NCBI RefSeq assembly: GCF_000406165.1
Contig: NZ_CM001977.1
Span: 3,578,373-3,642,372, forward strand
Length of the DNA: 64,000 nucleotides
DNA from: Dickeya zeae NCPPB 2538
GTDB lineage: Bacteria > Pseudomonadota > Gammaproteobacteria > Enterobacterales > Enterobacteriaceae
Direction: 5' to 3'
Below the pieces are notes generated by a model. The model made no database searches. It was given only the letters and a program-made list of their open reading frames with translations, and had not been told where the DNA came from. A program made the position numbers and the translations under genes. Positions 1-7,657 of this stretch are shown here, one piece after another (the stretch's first letter is position 1; every line of letters begins with the position of its first letter).

Positions 1-59
1 GGCCGGTCGGCCGCTTTTTTTATCATGACTATGATTCTGTCATGATTATGAACGGTGGC

Positions 60-1646
60 TTAGTAACGCCCTAATGCGGCCATCGTCTGCGGCTCCAGCC
101 GGAACTGGGCCATGCTGGCCGCCAGTTCACGCGCCTGTTCTTCCAGCGATCGGGTCGCTGCCGCCGACTCTTCCACCAGCGATGCATTCTGCTGTGCGAC
201 GGAATCCATCTGCGATACGGCCTGGTTTACTTGTTCGATACCGTTGCTTTGCTCGCGAGTCGCCGTAGAGATTTCACGCATCAGCGTTGTCACCTGGGAT
301 ACGGACAAGGCCACCTTACTCATGGTTTCCCCGGCAATACGGGCGATATCCGTCCCTTCGTTGACCTGAACTTGCGAATCCTGCATCAGCACTTTAATTT
401 CTTTGGCTGACTGAGCACTGCGTTGCGCCAGATTGCGCACTTCACCGGCCACCACCGCAAAACCGCGGCCCTGCTCTCCGGCTCGTGCCGCCTCTACCGC
501 CGCATTCAGCGCCAGAATATTGGTCTGAAAAGCGATACCGTCGATCATCGCCAGAATGTCTGCCACGCGCGCTGCCGTGGTGGAAATCATCTGCATTTTA
601 TCCAGCATCTGGTCAGCGGCTTCACGCCCTTTACCTGCAATATCCGAGACCTGCTGTGCCAACTGGTACGCCTGATCGGCGCTATCGGCATTCAACTTCA
701 CGGTAGACGCTAACTGTTCCATACTGGCGGCGGTCTCCTCCAGCGAGGCCGCTGACTCTTCGGTGCGCTCAGCTAAATGGTTATTGCCAGATGCCAGTTC
801 GCTGGTGCCAACATCAATCTGGCTACCTGCGTCACGCACTCGCCCCACCGCAATAGCCAGCGACTGTTGCATGGATTTCATCGCCCGAATCAATCGGCCG
901 ATTTCATTGTTACCGCCATCCTCAATCGTGCGTGACAGATCGCCTCGCGCAATGACCTCAAGCTGCTGTACCGCACCGTCCAGCGGACGTAGCACAATCT
1001 GCCGGATGGCCCACCAGGCTACACTGGCCAGCAACAGTGCGATGGCAAAGACCCCCCCCATCGTCCACAGTCGGCTATAAGCCAGCTCGTCCGCTTGCAG
1101 CAACAGCGTTTCCCCCACCTGCAACGCAAAAGTGCGGAAATCGGTGATGGCTGAATCCATGCTGATACTCAGCGCTGGCAGCGTATCCTGCATCAGGGAG
1201 TAGTAGGTATCCAGGTTGTCGCTCTTTAACGCGGCAACCAACGGTGCCATGCCCTGACGATCATAGGCGTCATACGCCACTTTGATCTGTTCAGCCAGTT
1301 CCGCACCGCGTTTGGTCACCGTGCCATACGCCAGAAAACGCGCCATCTCCCGACGCGACAGGCTGGCATAGTCTTCGACACGCCGAAGGGTATCTTGTGC
1401 TTTGTCAATCGACCCGATCTCATAGAGTCTGGCGGCCTGTGACGCCGCCGTTCTGGCCCGCAACGCGGCGGTATAACTCGACGACAGGGCACTGAGTTCC
1501 TTGCCCTGAATTTTGTCGATAGACACTAATGACCGGTTCCCCTGGCTAATCGCACTGGTGCCGATACCCACGACAATTGCCAACAATACCAGCATAATGC
1601 CCCCCACAGCCAACAGGCCATGCCTGACCGTAATGCTCTTTAGCAT
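60..1646 (-). CDS. Methyl-accepting chemotaxis protein (4-helix-bundle sensor type)
   Basis: Inner-membrane chemoreceptor of 528 residues that signals through CheW/CheA. It has a first membrane segment at about residues 10-31, a helical periplasmic sensor to about 190, a second membrane segment at about 193-214, a HAMP domain, then the cytoplasmic coiled coil with the conserved hairpin tip (GIAFQTNILALNAAVEAARA). The start ATG at 1646 is chosen because AGGGGAAA lies 8 bases upstream; the frame stays open 14 codons further. The C-terminus lacks an NWETF-type CheR-docking pentapeptide. The sensor domain is visibly related to that of the chemoreceptor at 41816-43402 (shared IQG-ELxAL and RAR motifs), so the two are probably paralogues. 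Ligand unknown. Confidence 0.93.
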   Translation of the reverse strand: MLKSITVRHGLLAVGGIMLVLLAIVVGIGTSAISQGNRSLVSIDKIQGKELSALSSSYTAALRARTAASQAARLYEIGSIDKAQDTLRRVEDYASLSRREMARFLAYGTVTKRGAELAEQIKVAYDAYDRQGMAPLVAALKSDNLDTYYSLMQDTLPALSISMDSAITDFRTFALQVGETLLLQADELAYSRLWTMGGVFAIALLLASVAWWAIRQIVLRPLDGAVQQLEVIARGDLSRTIEDGGNNEIGRLIRAMKSMQQSLAIAVGRVRDAGSQIDVGTSELASGNNHLAERTEESAASLEETAASMEQLASTVKLNADSADQAYQLAQQVSDIAGKGREAADQMLDKMQMISTTAARVADILAMIDGIAFQTNILALNAAVEAARAGEQGRGFAVVAGEVRNLAQRSAQSAKEIKVLMQDSQVQVNEGTDIARIAGETMSKVALSVSQVTTLMREISTATREQSNGIEQVNQAVSQMDSVAQQNASLVEESAAATRSLEEQARELAASMAQFRLEPQTMAALGRY

Positions 1647-1775
1647 CCGTACTTTCCCCTGTAATTCAACATCGTAAAAAACAACCAATAATCAAATAAC
1701 GCTCCCGCCTCGTTGCCCGGCGCATCTGCCGATACGCCATAGCGCCTGTCTGGTGACACGATTCAGGACTGACGT

Positions 1776-1803
1776 TTATCGGAATGCGGCTGATTGTCCT
1801 TTA
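1776..1803 (-). promoter_or_regulatory. Candidate sigma-28 (FliA) promoter of the chemoreceptor
   Basis: On the minus strand TAAAGGAC is followed after 12 bases by TCCGATAA. The enterobacterial FliA consensus is TAAAGTTT-N11-GCCGATAA, so both boxes fit but the spacer is one base long. It lies about 130 bases upstream of the chemoreceptor start. Confidence 0.45.
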
Positions 1804-1919
1804 ATTAGATTAATTATTTAATTTCCATTAATTAGCACTATGTGGAATCCGTTTTGACAGGCACACCATAGACCGCGTGCGCCCACCCTAAAAAACCACG
1901 ACTTTCGCCATCAGTTGGC

Positions 1920-1925
1920 TATAAT
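1920..1925 (+). promoter_or_regulatory. Candidate -10 box of ppa
   Basis: A perfect TATAAT lies 41 bases upstream of the ppa start codon. No good -35 hexamer sits 16-18 bases upstream, so the promoter assignment rests mainly on the -10 box. Confidence 0.4.
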
Positions 1926-1966
1926 GAGCGCCACTCCATTCTGGTTTGAAGAAGAAGGAAACCGAC

Positions 1967-2497
1967 ATGAGTTTGAATAGCGTACCGGCGGGTAAAGACC
2001 TTCCGGAAGATATTTATGTAGTGATCGAAATCCCGGCTAACTCTGATCCGATCAAGTACGAAGTGGACAAAGAAACCGGCGCCCTGTTCGTAGACCGTTT
2101 CATGTCTACCGCCATGTTCTATCCGTGCAACTACGGCTACATCAACCACACCCTGTCACTGGACGGTGACCCGGTTGACGTGCTGGTGCCGACACCGTAT
2201 CCGCTGCAGCCGGGTTCGGTTATCCGCTGCCGTCCGGTTGGCGTACTGAAAATGACCGATGAATCTGGCGAAGATGCCAAAGTGGTTGCGGTACCGCACA
2301 CCAAGCTGAGCAAAGAGTACGACCACATTAAAGATGTGAACGACCTGCCGGAACTGCTGCGTGCCCAGATCGGTCATTTCTTTGAGCACTACAAAGACCT
2401 GGAAAAAGGCAAGTGGGTTAAAGTGGAAGGTTGGGCTGATGCCGCCGCTGCGAAAGCCGAAATCCTGTCTTCTTTCGAGCGTGCTAAAAACAAATAA
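1967..2497 (+). CDS. ppa: Inorganic pyrophosphatase
   Basis: Cytoplasmic Mg-dependent enzyme that hydrolyses pyrophosphate to two phosphates, pulling biosynthetic reactions forward. The 176-residue product is nearly identical in pattern to E. coli Ppa, including the DGDPVDVLV active-site signature and the ending SFERAKNK. The ATG at 1967 is preceded by GAAGGAA; an upstream TTG at 1946 is in frame but gives a non-homologous extension. In E. coli this gene is also close to ytfP; here an accessory operon separates them. Confidence 0.99.
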   Translation: MSLNSVPAGKDLPEDIYVVIEIPANSDPIKYEVDKETGALFVDRFMSTAMFYPCNYGYINHTLSLDGDPVDVLVPTPYPLQPGSVIRCRPVGVLKMTDESGEDAKVVAVPHTKLSKEYDHIKDVNDLPELLRAQIGHFFEHYKDLEKGKWVKVEGWADAAAAKAEILSSFERAKNK

Positions 2498-2581
2498 GGC
2501 GCTGTGATGATGTCTTTCGCGTTTTGGTTACGACAGTCACATGACCAGTAGCCAGCAACAGAAAGTCAGCAACGCCTGAAT

Positions 2582-2612
2582 AACAACACCGCCGATGGCG
2601 GTGTTGTTGTTT
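2582..2612 (+). terminator. Terminator hairpin between ppa and the accessory operon
   Basis: A perfect 12-bp stem (AACAACACCGCC with its complement) closes a GAT loop and is followed by GTTTAT. It lies between convergent ppa and the operon ending at 2643 and may act in both directions. Confidence 0.75.
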
Positions 2613-2642
2613 ATACCTCAGAGACAATCTCCATCACCGGTC

Positions 2643-3065
2643 TTACTCTTCGTCAAACGCAGGCCGCCAGGAGCTGCCAACGCCAAACTCCGCTTCATGC
2701 GCTGGCCGGGCCGTGACGGTGTCGTAAATGATGTGCAATTTTTCAATCAACCCTTCACTGTTCATTTCCAACACATCGACACACTCAAAATGCGCTGGCT
2801 CGCCGGAAGGCAACGTCCATCTGAATTTGAACCAGATGGTAATGAGCGGCCGACCGTCCACCTGCGACCCCTTCGTCACCCCCTTCAGATTGATTTTCGC
2901 ACGTCCGGTGTCTTTGAATAACGCGGTATAGAAATCAACCGCTTTTCTCGGGCCGTACAACGGTGAAAATACCACCCCATCGGGGGTATAGAGATCGAGA
3001 ATGGCGCGAAGATCGCTCTTCTCCAGTGATTCAAGGTACGTTTTAGCAATCTGATCCGGTGTCAT
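2643..3065 (-). CDS. SnoaL/NTF2-like small protein, last gene of the accessory operon
   Basis: A 140-residue protein whose opening (IAKTYLESLEKSDLRAILDLYTPDG) and later pattern fit the SnoaL/NTF2-like fold, a cone-shaped barrel used by small isomerases, cyclases and dehydratases or as a binding pocket. No signal peptide or membrane segment is seen. Its ATG overlaps the stop of the PheRS-like gene by 4 bases, which implies translational coupling and a shared job. It may act on, or bind, the product of the operon; the reaction cannot be told from sequence. The fold call is family-level knowledge and the role is inference. Confidence 0.8.
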   Translation of the reverse strand: MTPDQIAKTYLESLEKSDLRAILDLYTPDGVVFSPLYGPRKAVDFYTALFKDTGRAKINLKGVTKGSQVDGRPLITIWFKFRWTLPSGEPAHFECVDVLEMNSEGLIEKLHIIYDTVTARPAHEAEFGVGSSWRPAFDEE

Positions 3066-4558
3066 TGTTTTTCCTCCTGAAGCGTAATGTCCATCGTAAT
3101 TTCACCGGCTGCCAACGGCTCGGATAGCCGCCATGCAGCCAGTACATGAGTTGCCAGTTGACCGACGTGGCCGACAATATCGCCCGCGTCGGTCACCAGT
3201 GTGGTTGCCCCCGATGCCGCCCAGGCAACCTGGTCATCCACATGGCAGTGGACAACAACACCTCGCGCCGCCAGCGCCGCCCGCATCGCCACTAACAATT
3301 GCTCTTTGCTGCGCCCCAACGCTGCCAGATGAAATGGCTGCTGGGGGATGGCCGAGTACAACTGTGCCAGGTGTTCGTCAGACGGCGCGCGGCCGGTCGC
3401 CACGCTCGGGGCAAGCGGCAATCGAGCAGGTAAAAACACACGTGCACGTTCAAAAATACCGCCGTAATGCAGCGGTAATGCGGTGCCTTGTTGCTGCCAC
3501 AGGGTCAATAACCCTGGTAACAAGAGCGGTTGCATCACCGGCTCAATACCCTCTATCGGGTCGCGCAGTTGCCAGTAATTGGCCAGCGTGTCCGGTAAGG
3601 TAGCGGGTTGTACGCAAGCCAACGCCTGCACAGAGGTAAACGGAAAGGTCGAGACCTGCACCAGTCCCCCGGTCGCCATCGTCCAGTCGGTCTGGCTATC
3701 AATGTCATGCGTGCCTGATTTTTCCGCCTCTGCCGTGGGCAAGTCCATCGCCCTGCTGCTGGCATAGGTCAGGTCGCCATTCACGATCGGCTGCAAATCT
3801 TGCAAACCGTCCCTGAGCATCAGCGTGCGTTCCACCCCAATGCCAAATGAAAAAGCGCTAAACGCGTCAGGGTCGACACCGCAATTGATCAGCACATCCC
3901 GATGCACCATGCCGCAGCCACCCCATTCAATCCACCCTTCACCCTGACAGGTCGGGCACGTGGCCGACTGCCCATGGCACTGATTGCATTGAATATCAAT
4001 TTCGGCTGCCGGTTGCGCGTAGGCAAACTCATAAGGCCGTAACCGTGTCACCACCCCTTGCCCAAACAGCGAATGCGCCAGTTCATCCAGCAATTGCTTG
4101 AGGTTATCCATCGTCAGATGGCGGTCTACCGCTAACCCCTCCAGTTGATTGAAGACCGGGCTGTGCGTGGCATCAAGCGCATCAGGCCGATAGGTGCGGC
4201 CAATATGAAAGCGATATAATGGCGGCGATTGCGTCAGCAAGGTACGCGCCTGTACTGGCGACGTATGCGCCCGCAGCACCAACCCGGAACGCGGCCGATG
4301 TCGCTCAGGCTGTTGTGCTGGCGTCGTTAACTCGCCGTACTGCTCTGCGGCTGACTGGGTCAGGTAAAAAGTATTGTCCGAAGTACGGGCAAAATGATCG
4401 TCAGCCATATTCAGCACATCGAAATTGAACCATTCGGCTTCAATTTCTGGTCCATCCATCGGGGTATAGCCACACGCCTGAAAAAAACCGGCGATCTGTT
4501 GCCTGAGCAACGTCAGCGGATGCAATGAACCTCGCGGAGGTTGGCTACAAGATGTCAT
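3062..4558 (-). CDS. Free-standing PheS/PheT-like fusion, probable non-tRNA aminoacyl ligase
   Basis: Residues 12-265 match the catalytic core of PheS: class II motif 2 (GRTYRPDALDATH, R121/R124, then F136, Q138, E140) and motif 3 (FGIGVER, 238-244, then LRDG). A C-x2-C-x6-C-x2-C insert (C191, C194, C201, C204) resembles the zinc-type insert of PheS from other phyla. Residues about 304-490 resemble the catalytic-like module of PheT (QPLLLPGLL, then GGIFERARVF). Absent are the PheS N-terminal tRNA-binding coiled coil and the PheT EMAP, B3/B4 editing, B5 and anticodon-binding domains. Pocket positions equal to E. coli PheS T251 and A294 are A181 and S237. It overlaps both neighbours by 4 bases. 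A housekeeping PheRS role is unlikely; an amino-acid-activating amide or ester ligase is the inference. Confidence 0.82.
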   Translation of the reverse strand: MTSCSQPPRGSLHPLTLLRQQIAGFFQACGYTPMDGPEIEAEWFNFDVLNMADDHFARTSDNTFYLTQSAAEQYGELTTPAQQPERHRPRSGLVLRAHTSPVQARTLLTQSPPLYRFHIGRTYRPDALDATHSPVFNQLEGLAVDRHLTMDNLKQLLDELAHSLFGQGVVTRLRPYEFAYAQPAAEIDIQCNQCHGQSATCPTCQGEGWIEWGGCGMVHRDVLINCGVDPDAFSAFSFGIGVERTLMLRDGLQDLQPIVNGDLTYASSRAMDLPTAEAEKSGTHDIDSQTDWTMATGGLVQVSTFPFTSVQALACVQPATLPDTLANYWQLRDPIEGIEPVMQPLLLPGLLTLWQQQGTALPLHYGGIFERARVFLPARLPLAPSVATGRAPSDEHLAQLYSAIPQQPFHLAALGRSKEQLLVAMRAALAARGVVVHCHVDDQVAWAASGATTLVTDAGDIVGHVGQLATHVLAAWRLSEPLAAGEITMDITLQEEKQ

Positions 4559-5616
4559 GATGAAGCGCCCTGCAATGTCCAGGCGGCGATACGCTCATGT
4601 ACCAAATCCATCATGTCCCAAGCCTGACGGCACAACGGCAGCAGCGATTGTATTTTTTCAGCGGGCAGGCTGTGGAGGTAAGCCTGACCGATAGACCGAT
4701 GGTCATCATCCGCTTCGGCATGCACATCAAAATAATCGCCTTCAACCTCGGGCTTATGGAATATTTCAGAGGTGGCAAGGCCAAATACGTGACCGCTCGA
4801 CTCGACGACCAGATGCACCACCACCACTTTCCCTGCTTCATCCTGTTGGTACATCTGAGAGACAAACCAGTTACCGCCGGCTTCCAAAATTGGGTCGTAA
4901 ACCTCGTCATTAATCTCATAACGCACGCGCAATAACTCATCATGCCCCACTTCTTCCATGAAATGACGCTGATACTCCTCCTGCAAAGCCGGGGTGATGC
5001 ACAGTGCCTGACGAGCCAGCACCATTTTCTGAAAATAACGTGACCAGACATATAAGGCTGATACAAAACGTTGACGTAATTGCGCGTCTTTCTGTAACCG
5101 GCCGGAAGAGAATAGCTGAAACAAGGCATTGGTCTGGTGACGCCCCACCAGCGTTTCGTTCACCTGATAGAGGTTATTTAGCGCATCGCTGAATGTTACC
5201 CTTGCCTGTTGTTCATCTTCATATAATCCCTTACCTTCAAATTGAATCGACAAACCATGAAAGGTTTCGCCCTCGCGGGTGGTAAAACCGTGGTTGCGGA
5301 AGGGTTCGACACAAACGATATCCCCCTCATATAATTGACGAGGCTCATCTCCCGTTAATTGCACAGAACCACTACATACAATAATCATGGATTTTGTCGG
5401 GTGTTGATGGACATCCAGTGTCTCGCCATCGGTTAAACGCACCCAGGCAAATGACAAGCGACCTGACTCGGGAATGAAATGAGCCAGATTTTCATTGCGT
5501 CGAAAATCACGATGCTGCCCCAATAAATGCTTTTCACCATTAACATCCACATGTGTAATTGCACGAATTTGTTCACGCGCAATAACATGGGTAACGGCAT
5601 TTTGTTCCTTATTCAT
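4555..5616 (-). CDS. Cupin plus haem-oxygenase-like (HDO) iron-enzyme fusion
   Basis: A 353-residue protein with two domains. Residues about 45-125 form a cupin: H70-x-H72, and later P105 with H109, but the usual motif-1 glutamate is replaced by Lys/Ser. Residues about 145-345 fit the haem-oxygenase-like diiron oxidase/oxygenase family (the UndA, BesC and SznF group), with E222-x2-H225 and H299-x3-D303-x2-H306 as likely iron ligands. Members cleave or oxidise amino or fatty acids with O2. The ATG at 5616 has AAGGAG 9 bases upstream; in-frame starts at 5706 and 5691 are weaker. It ends overlapping the PheRS-like start (ATGA). Likely a tailoring oxygenase of the operon; substrate unknown. Confidence 0.8.
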   Translation of the reverse strand: MNKEQNAVTHVIAREQIRAITHVDVNGEKHLLGQHRDFRRNENLAHFIPESGRLSFAWVRLTDGETLDVHQHPTKSMIIVCSGSVQLTGDEPRQLYEGDIVCVEPFRNHGFTTREGETFHGLSIQFEGKGLYEDEQQARVTFSDALNNLYQVNETLVGRHQTNALFQLFSSGRLQKDAQLRQRFVSALYVWSRYFQKMVLARQALCITPALQEEYQRHFMEEVGHDELLRVRYEINDEVYDPILEAGGNWFVSQMYQQDEAGKVVVVHLVVESSGHVFGLATSEIFHKPEVEGDYFDVHAEADDDHRSIGQAYLHSLPAEKIQSLLPLCRQAWDMMDLVHERIAAWTLQGASS

Positions 5617-5779
5617 ATCCAACGACTCCTTGTAATTACAGTTATTATATTTCGTTTTATTGACAACAACGGTTAAACCACAAAGATTAGCCATACGGCC
5701 TTTCATTCGTGTTCATAAAGTTTTTTATAAAAAAGGTTGGTACAGATTATGTCATATCAATACATTCAAATAATCACGG

Positions 5780-6811
5780 TTATTCCAACACCCGCAGCAG
5801 ATTATCCATTACCTCGGGTGCAGCCAGTGAAATACGAATATAACCGATAAGCCCCATCGGATTCGGTAGCACATCAAACCCGGCATTCAGTAACCGGGTT
5901 GCCATCGATTCGGGTGCTTTAATGGTAATAAAACCCGCATGGGCAAACACGTTTTCAATTTCAGGAATATTTTTCAGCCGTAGCGCTACCCGTTCGCGTT
6001 CCTGAATAAAAAGCAAAATTTGTTGTTTTAATTGCCCGATATTTGAGAGTACGGCTTGCGCCTGCTCAATGACCGGCTGAGGAAGTGCAAAGGGAAGGCG
6101 TACCTTCATCATGGCTTGAATCAGTTCAGGCTGTGCCAATACCGCCCCCAGACGTAACCCAGCCAACGCCATGGCTTTGGACAAGGAACGCACCACAATC
6201 AGTTGCGGATAGTCATGAATTAAATGACGAAATGAACGTCGGGAGGCATATTCTACATAGGCTTCATCAATGACAACCAACCCTGAGAAATTCTCCAGCA
6301 GGTGAATAACCTCAGCCATAACCAAGCTACTGCCAATGGGGTTATTAGGGTCACACAGCAATATGCCTTTCGCCTGACTCGCCTTTATCCTGACCAGATC
6401 AAGGTGATTAAACTCATCACCTAAAAGCGGGATAGGTTCAACATGAACAGAATAGGCCGTAGCCAGTTCGTCAAACAAACGGAAATTGGGTGGTGTGACA
6501 ATCACACTGTCTTGTCGCGGTTCAAAGAACGTTCGAAAGATTAAATCCAGGCCATCAGAGGCACCACGAGTCATGAGCACCCAGTCCGAATGCCATTCCT
6601 GATTACCTTGATAGTCCTCTATCTCTGCCAATGCATTAAGATAACGGCTGGCGAGTGTTGGATAGACATTCGCAGGGTAACGATTTTGCTGACCACCAAA
6701 CGGATTTTCGTTATCTCGCAGATTAACCATGCCTCGTTCTTCTGAACGGGAAGAAAAACTGAAGGCGGGCTTCATACTGTTAATCACATCCCTGACCAGT
6801 GATTTTTTCAT
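5780..6811 (-). CDS. HisC-like PLP aminotransferase
   Basis: Fold-type I aminotransferase of 343 residues in the histidinol-phosphate aminotransferase subgroup. Visible are ENPFG and RYP near the N-terminus, PNNPIG (N157), IDEAY (D182), the PLP lysine in SLSKAMALAGLRLG (K212, R220) and GYIRISL near the end. It lies outside any his operon, as first large gene of the accessory cluster, with AAGGACG before the ATG. It probably converts an amino acid and its keto acid (aromatic, imidazole or a modified one) for the pathway. A 163-base gap to the cupin/HDO gene holds no clear terminator, so one transcript is likely. Confidence 0.9.
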   Translation of the reverse strand: MKKSLVRDVINSMKPAFSFSSRSEERGMVNLRDNENPFGGQQNRYPANVYPTLASRYLNALAEIEDYQGNQEWHSDWVLMTRGASDGLDLIFRTFFEPRQDSVIVTPPNFRLFDELATAYSVHVEPIPLLGDEFNHLDLVRIKASQAKGILLCDPNNPIGSSLVMAEVIHLLENFSGLVVIDEAYVEYASRRSFRHLIHDYPQLIVVRSLSKAMALAGLRLGAVLAQPELIQAMMKVRLPFALPQPVIEQAQAVLSNIGQLKQQILLFIQERERVALRLKNIPEIENVFAHAGFITIKAPESMATRLLNAGFDVLPNPMGLIGYIRISLAAPEVMDNLLRVLE

Positions 6812-6832
6812 TTTCGTCCTTGTGTTAGTGAA

Positions 6833-6874
6833 TTACAAATGGTGTGCGATGCCTTTTCTTTTATTCGTATCCAT
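6833..6874 (-). CDS. 13-residue peptide ORF ahead of the aminotransferase
   Basis: ATG at 6874 opens a 13-codon frame (MDTNKRKGIAHHL) ending 21 bases before the aminotransferase start. It has an excellent ribosome site (AGGGGAAG, about 8 bases upstream), better than most genes nearby. The same frame stays open upstream to a TTG at 7021 and would then encode a 62-residue, very hydrophobic protein, but that start has no ribosome site. Either a leader peptide that controls the operon (two adjacent His codons precede the last codon) or a small substrate/structural peptide. No homology is known to me. Confidence 0.45.
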   Translation of the reverse strand: MDTNKRKGIAHHL

Positions 6875-6938
6875 ATTAATTCTTCCCCTGCGATAGCAAA
6901 TAAATATAACCAACAAAAAACAAATCAATATAAATAAT

Positions 6939-6967
6939 AATAGCAACCCCAGGTGAAAGGTGCTATT
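6939..6967 (-). promoter_or_regulatory. Hairpin in the accessory-operon leader
   Basis: AATAGCA and TGCTATT form an inverted repeat, extended by flanking CC/GG with one bulged A, with a loop of about 12 bases. It lies between the predicted transcription start and the 13-residue ORF and could fold in the leader RNA. No T-tract follows, so it is not a simple terminator. Confidence 0.4.
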
Positions 6968-7050
6968 CCCCCAACAATAATCAACATAACAAAAATAAAT
7001 AACAACTAACCCAAAAAGCAAATAAGAGTGAATTAGTGTTAATAAATTTT

Positions 7051-7080
7051 ATTATTGAATCAAAATCACCACACTGTCAA
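7051..7080 (-). promoter_or_regulatory. Candidate sigma-70 promoter of the accessory operon
   Basis: On the minus strand a perfect TTGACA (7075-7080) is followed after 18 bases by AATAAT (7051-7056), five of six matches to TATAAT. Transcription would begin near 7044, giving a leader of about 170 bases before the small ORF and 233 before the aminotransferase. Confidence 0.6.
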
Positions 7081-7250
7081 GCATCATAAAAAACAAAATA
7101 ACGTCACAAGAACAACAAATTTTTTACTCAAAAACCAAGAATATATATAAAAAATATCAACGAGATTTCTTTACAAAGAAAGAATTAATAAACACAAACA
7201 ACAAATCAAGAAAAATAAATAAGAGAAAGTGACTATTGATAGAAATAAAT

Positions 7251-7282
7251 AATCCCGGTTAACGTTATTCGCTACCGGGATT
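7251..7282 (-). terminator. Terminator of the tamA-tamB-ytfP operon
   Basis: AATCCCGGT and its complement form a 9-bp stem with a 14-base loop, 26 bases after ytfP on the minus strand, followed by the T-rich ATTTATTT. It separates the core operon from the accessory promoter. Confidence 0.7.
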
Positions 7283-7307
7283 ATGTAGAGTATGACGAGA
7301 TGGTAGG

Positions 7308-7655
7308 TTATGGCTCTTCGTTACGCTTCAACCAGTCGCCGCTGACGATACGACGTAAGCCAGTAACCGGGCGCTGATACAGGTAAATCCAGGCGCTGCC
7401 ATAAGGCGTGGCAATCAACTCACGCTGGTAAGCTCCGCCTCCCCGCTTCAGTTCATCCAGTTCGGTCAGAATAGACGAACTGATGCGGTACACTTCGCAG
7501 TAAATCTCTCCTTCGCCTGCAACCGCCGCCGGATAGTGTCCCAGATCGTATAACTCATACCCTTCGAGCTGGTGATCCCCTAACCACTGAGCGTTGGTCA
7601 TCCAATGACTGTTTCCCTGTTTGCGCCGTAAACTGCCGTAGACAATAATTCGCAT
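7308..7655 (-). CDS. ytfP: Gamma-glutamylcyclotransferase-fold protein YtfP
   Basis: A 115-residue cytoplasmic protein of the GGCT/AIG2-like family. It begins MRIIVYGSLRRKQGNSHWM, which carries the family YGSLR substrate-loop motif, and has the conserved LDELKRGGGAYQREL segment, closely matching E. coli YtfP. The family hydrolyses or cyclises gamma-glutamyl compounds, but the activity of YtfP itself is not established. It starts 2 bases after tamB, as third gene of the tamA-tamB-ytfP operon. Confidence 0.95.
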   Translation of the reverse strand: MRIIVYGSLRRKQGNSHWMTNAQWLGDHQLEGYELYDLGHYPAAVAGEGEIYCEVYRISSSILTELDELKRGGGAYQRELIATPYGSAWIYLYQRPVTGLRRIVSGDWLKRNEEP

Positions 7656-7657
7656 TG

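Larger units (their letters stand above)
6875..7250. other. A/T-rich leader and promoter region of the accessory operon
   Basis: About 375 bases with very high A/T content, unlike the flanking coding DNA. It holds a promoter (7051-7080), a hairpin (6939-6967) and the ribosome site of the 13-residue ORF. A/T-rich upstream DNA of this kind is typical of transferred, H-NS-silenced loci. No convincing gene is seen upstream of 7021. Confidence 0.6.

Noticed and set aside
3062..4558. Interpretation as the housekeeping phenylalanyl-tRNA synthetase subunit
   Set aside because: It lacks all tRNA-binding and editing domains, has altered pocket residues and sits in an accessory operon rather than a pheST context.
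6833..7021. 62-codon hydrophobic ORF extending the 13-residue frame upstream
   Set aside because: It starts at a TTG with no ribosome site, and hydrophobic codons are expected in such T-rich DNA. Only the ATG-started 13 codons were kept.
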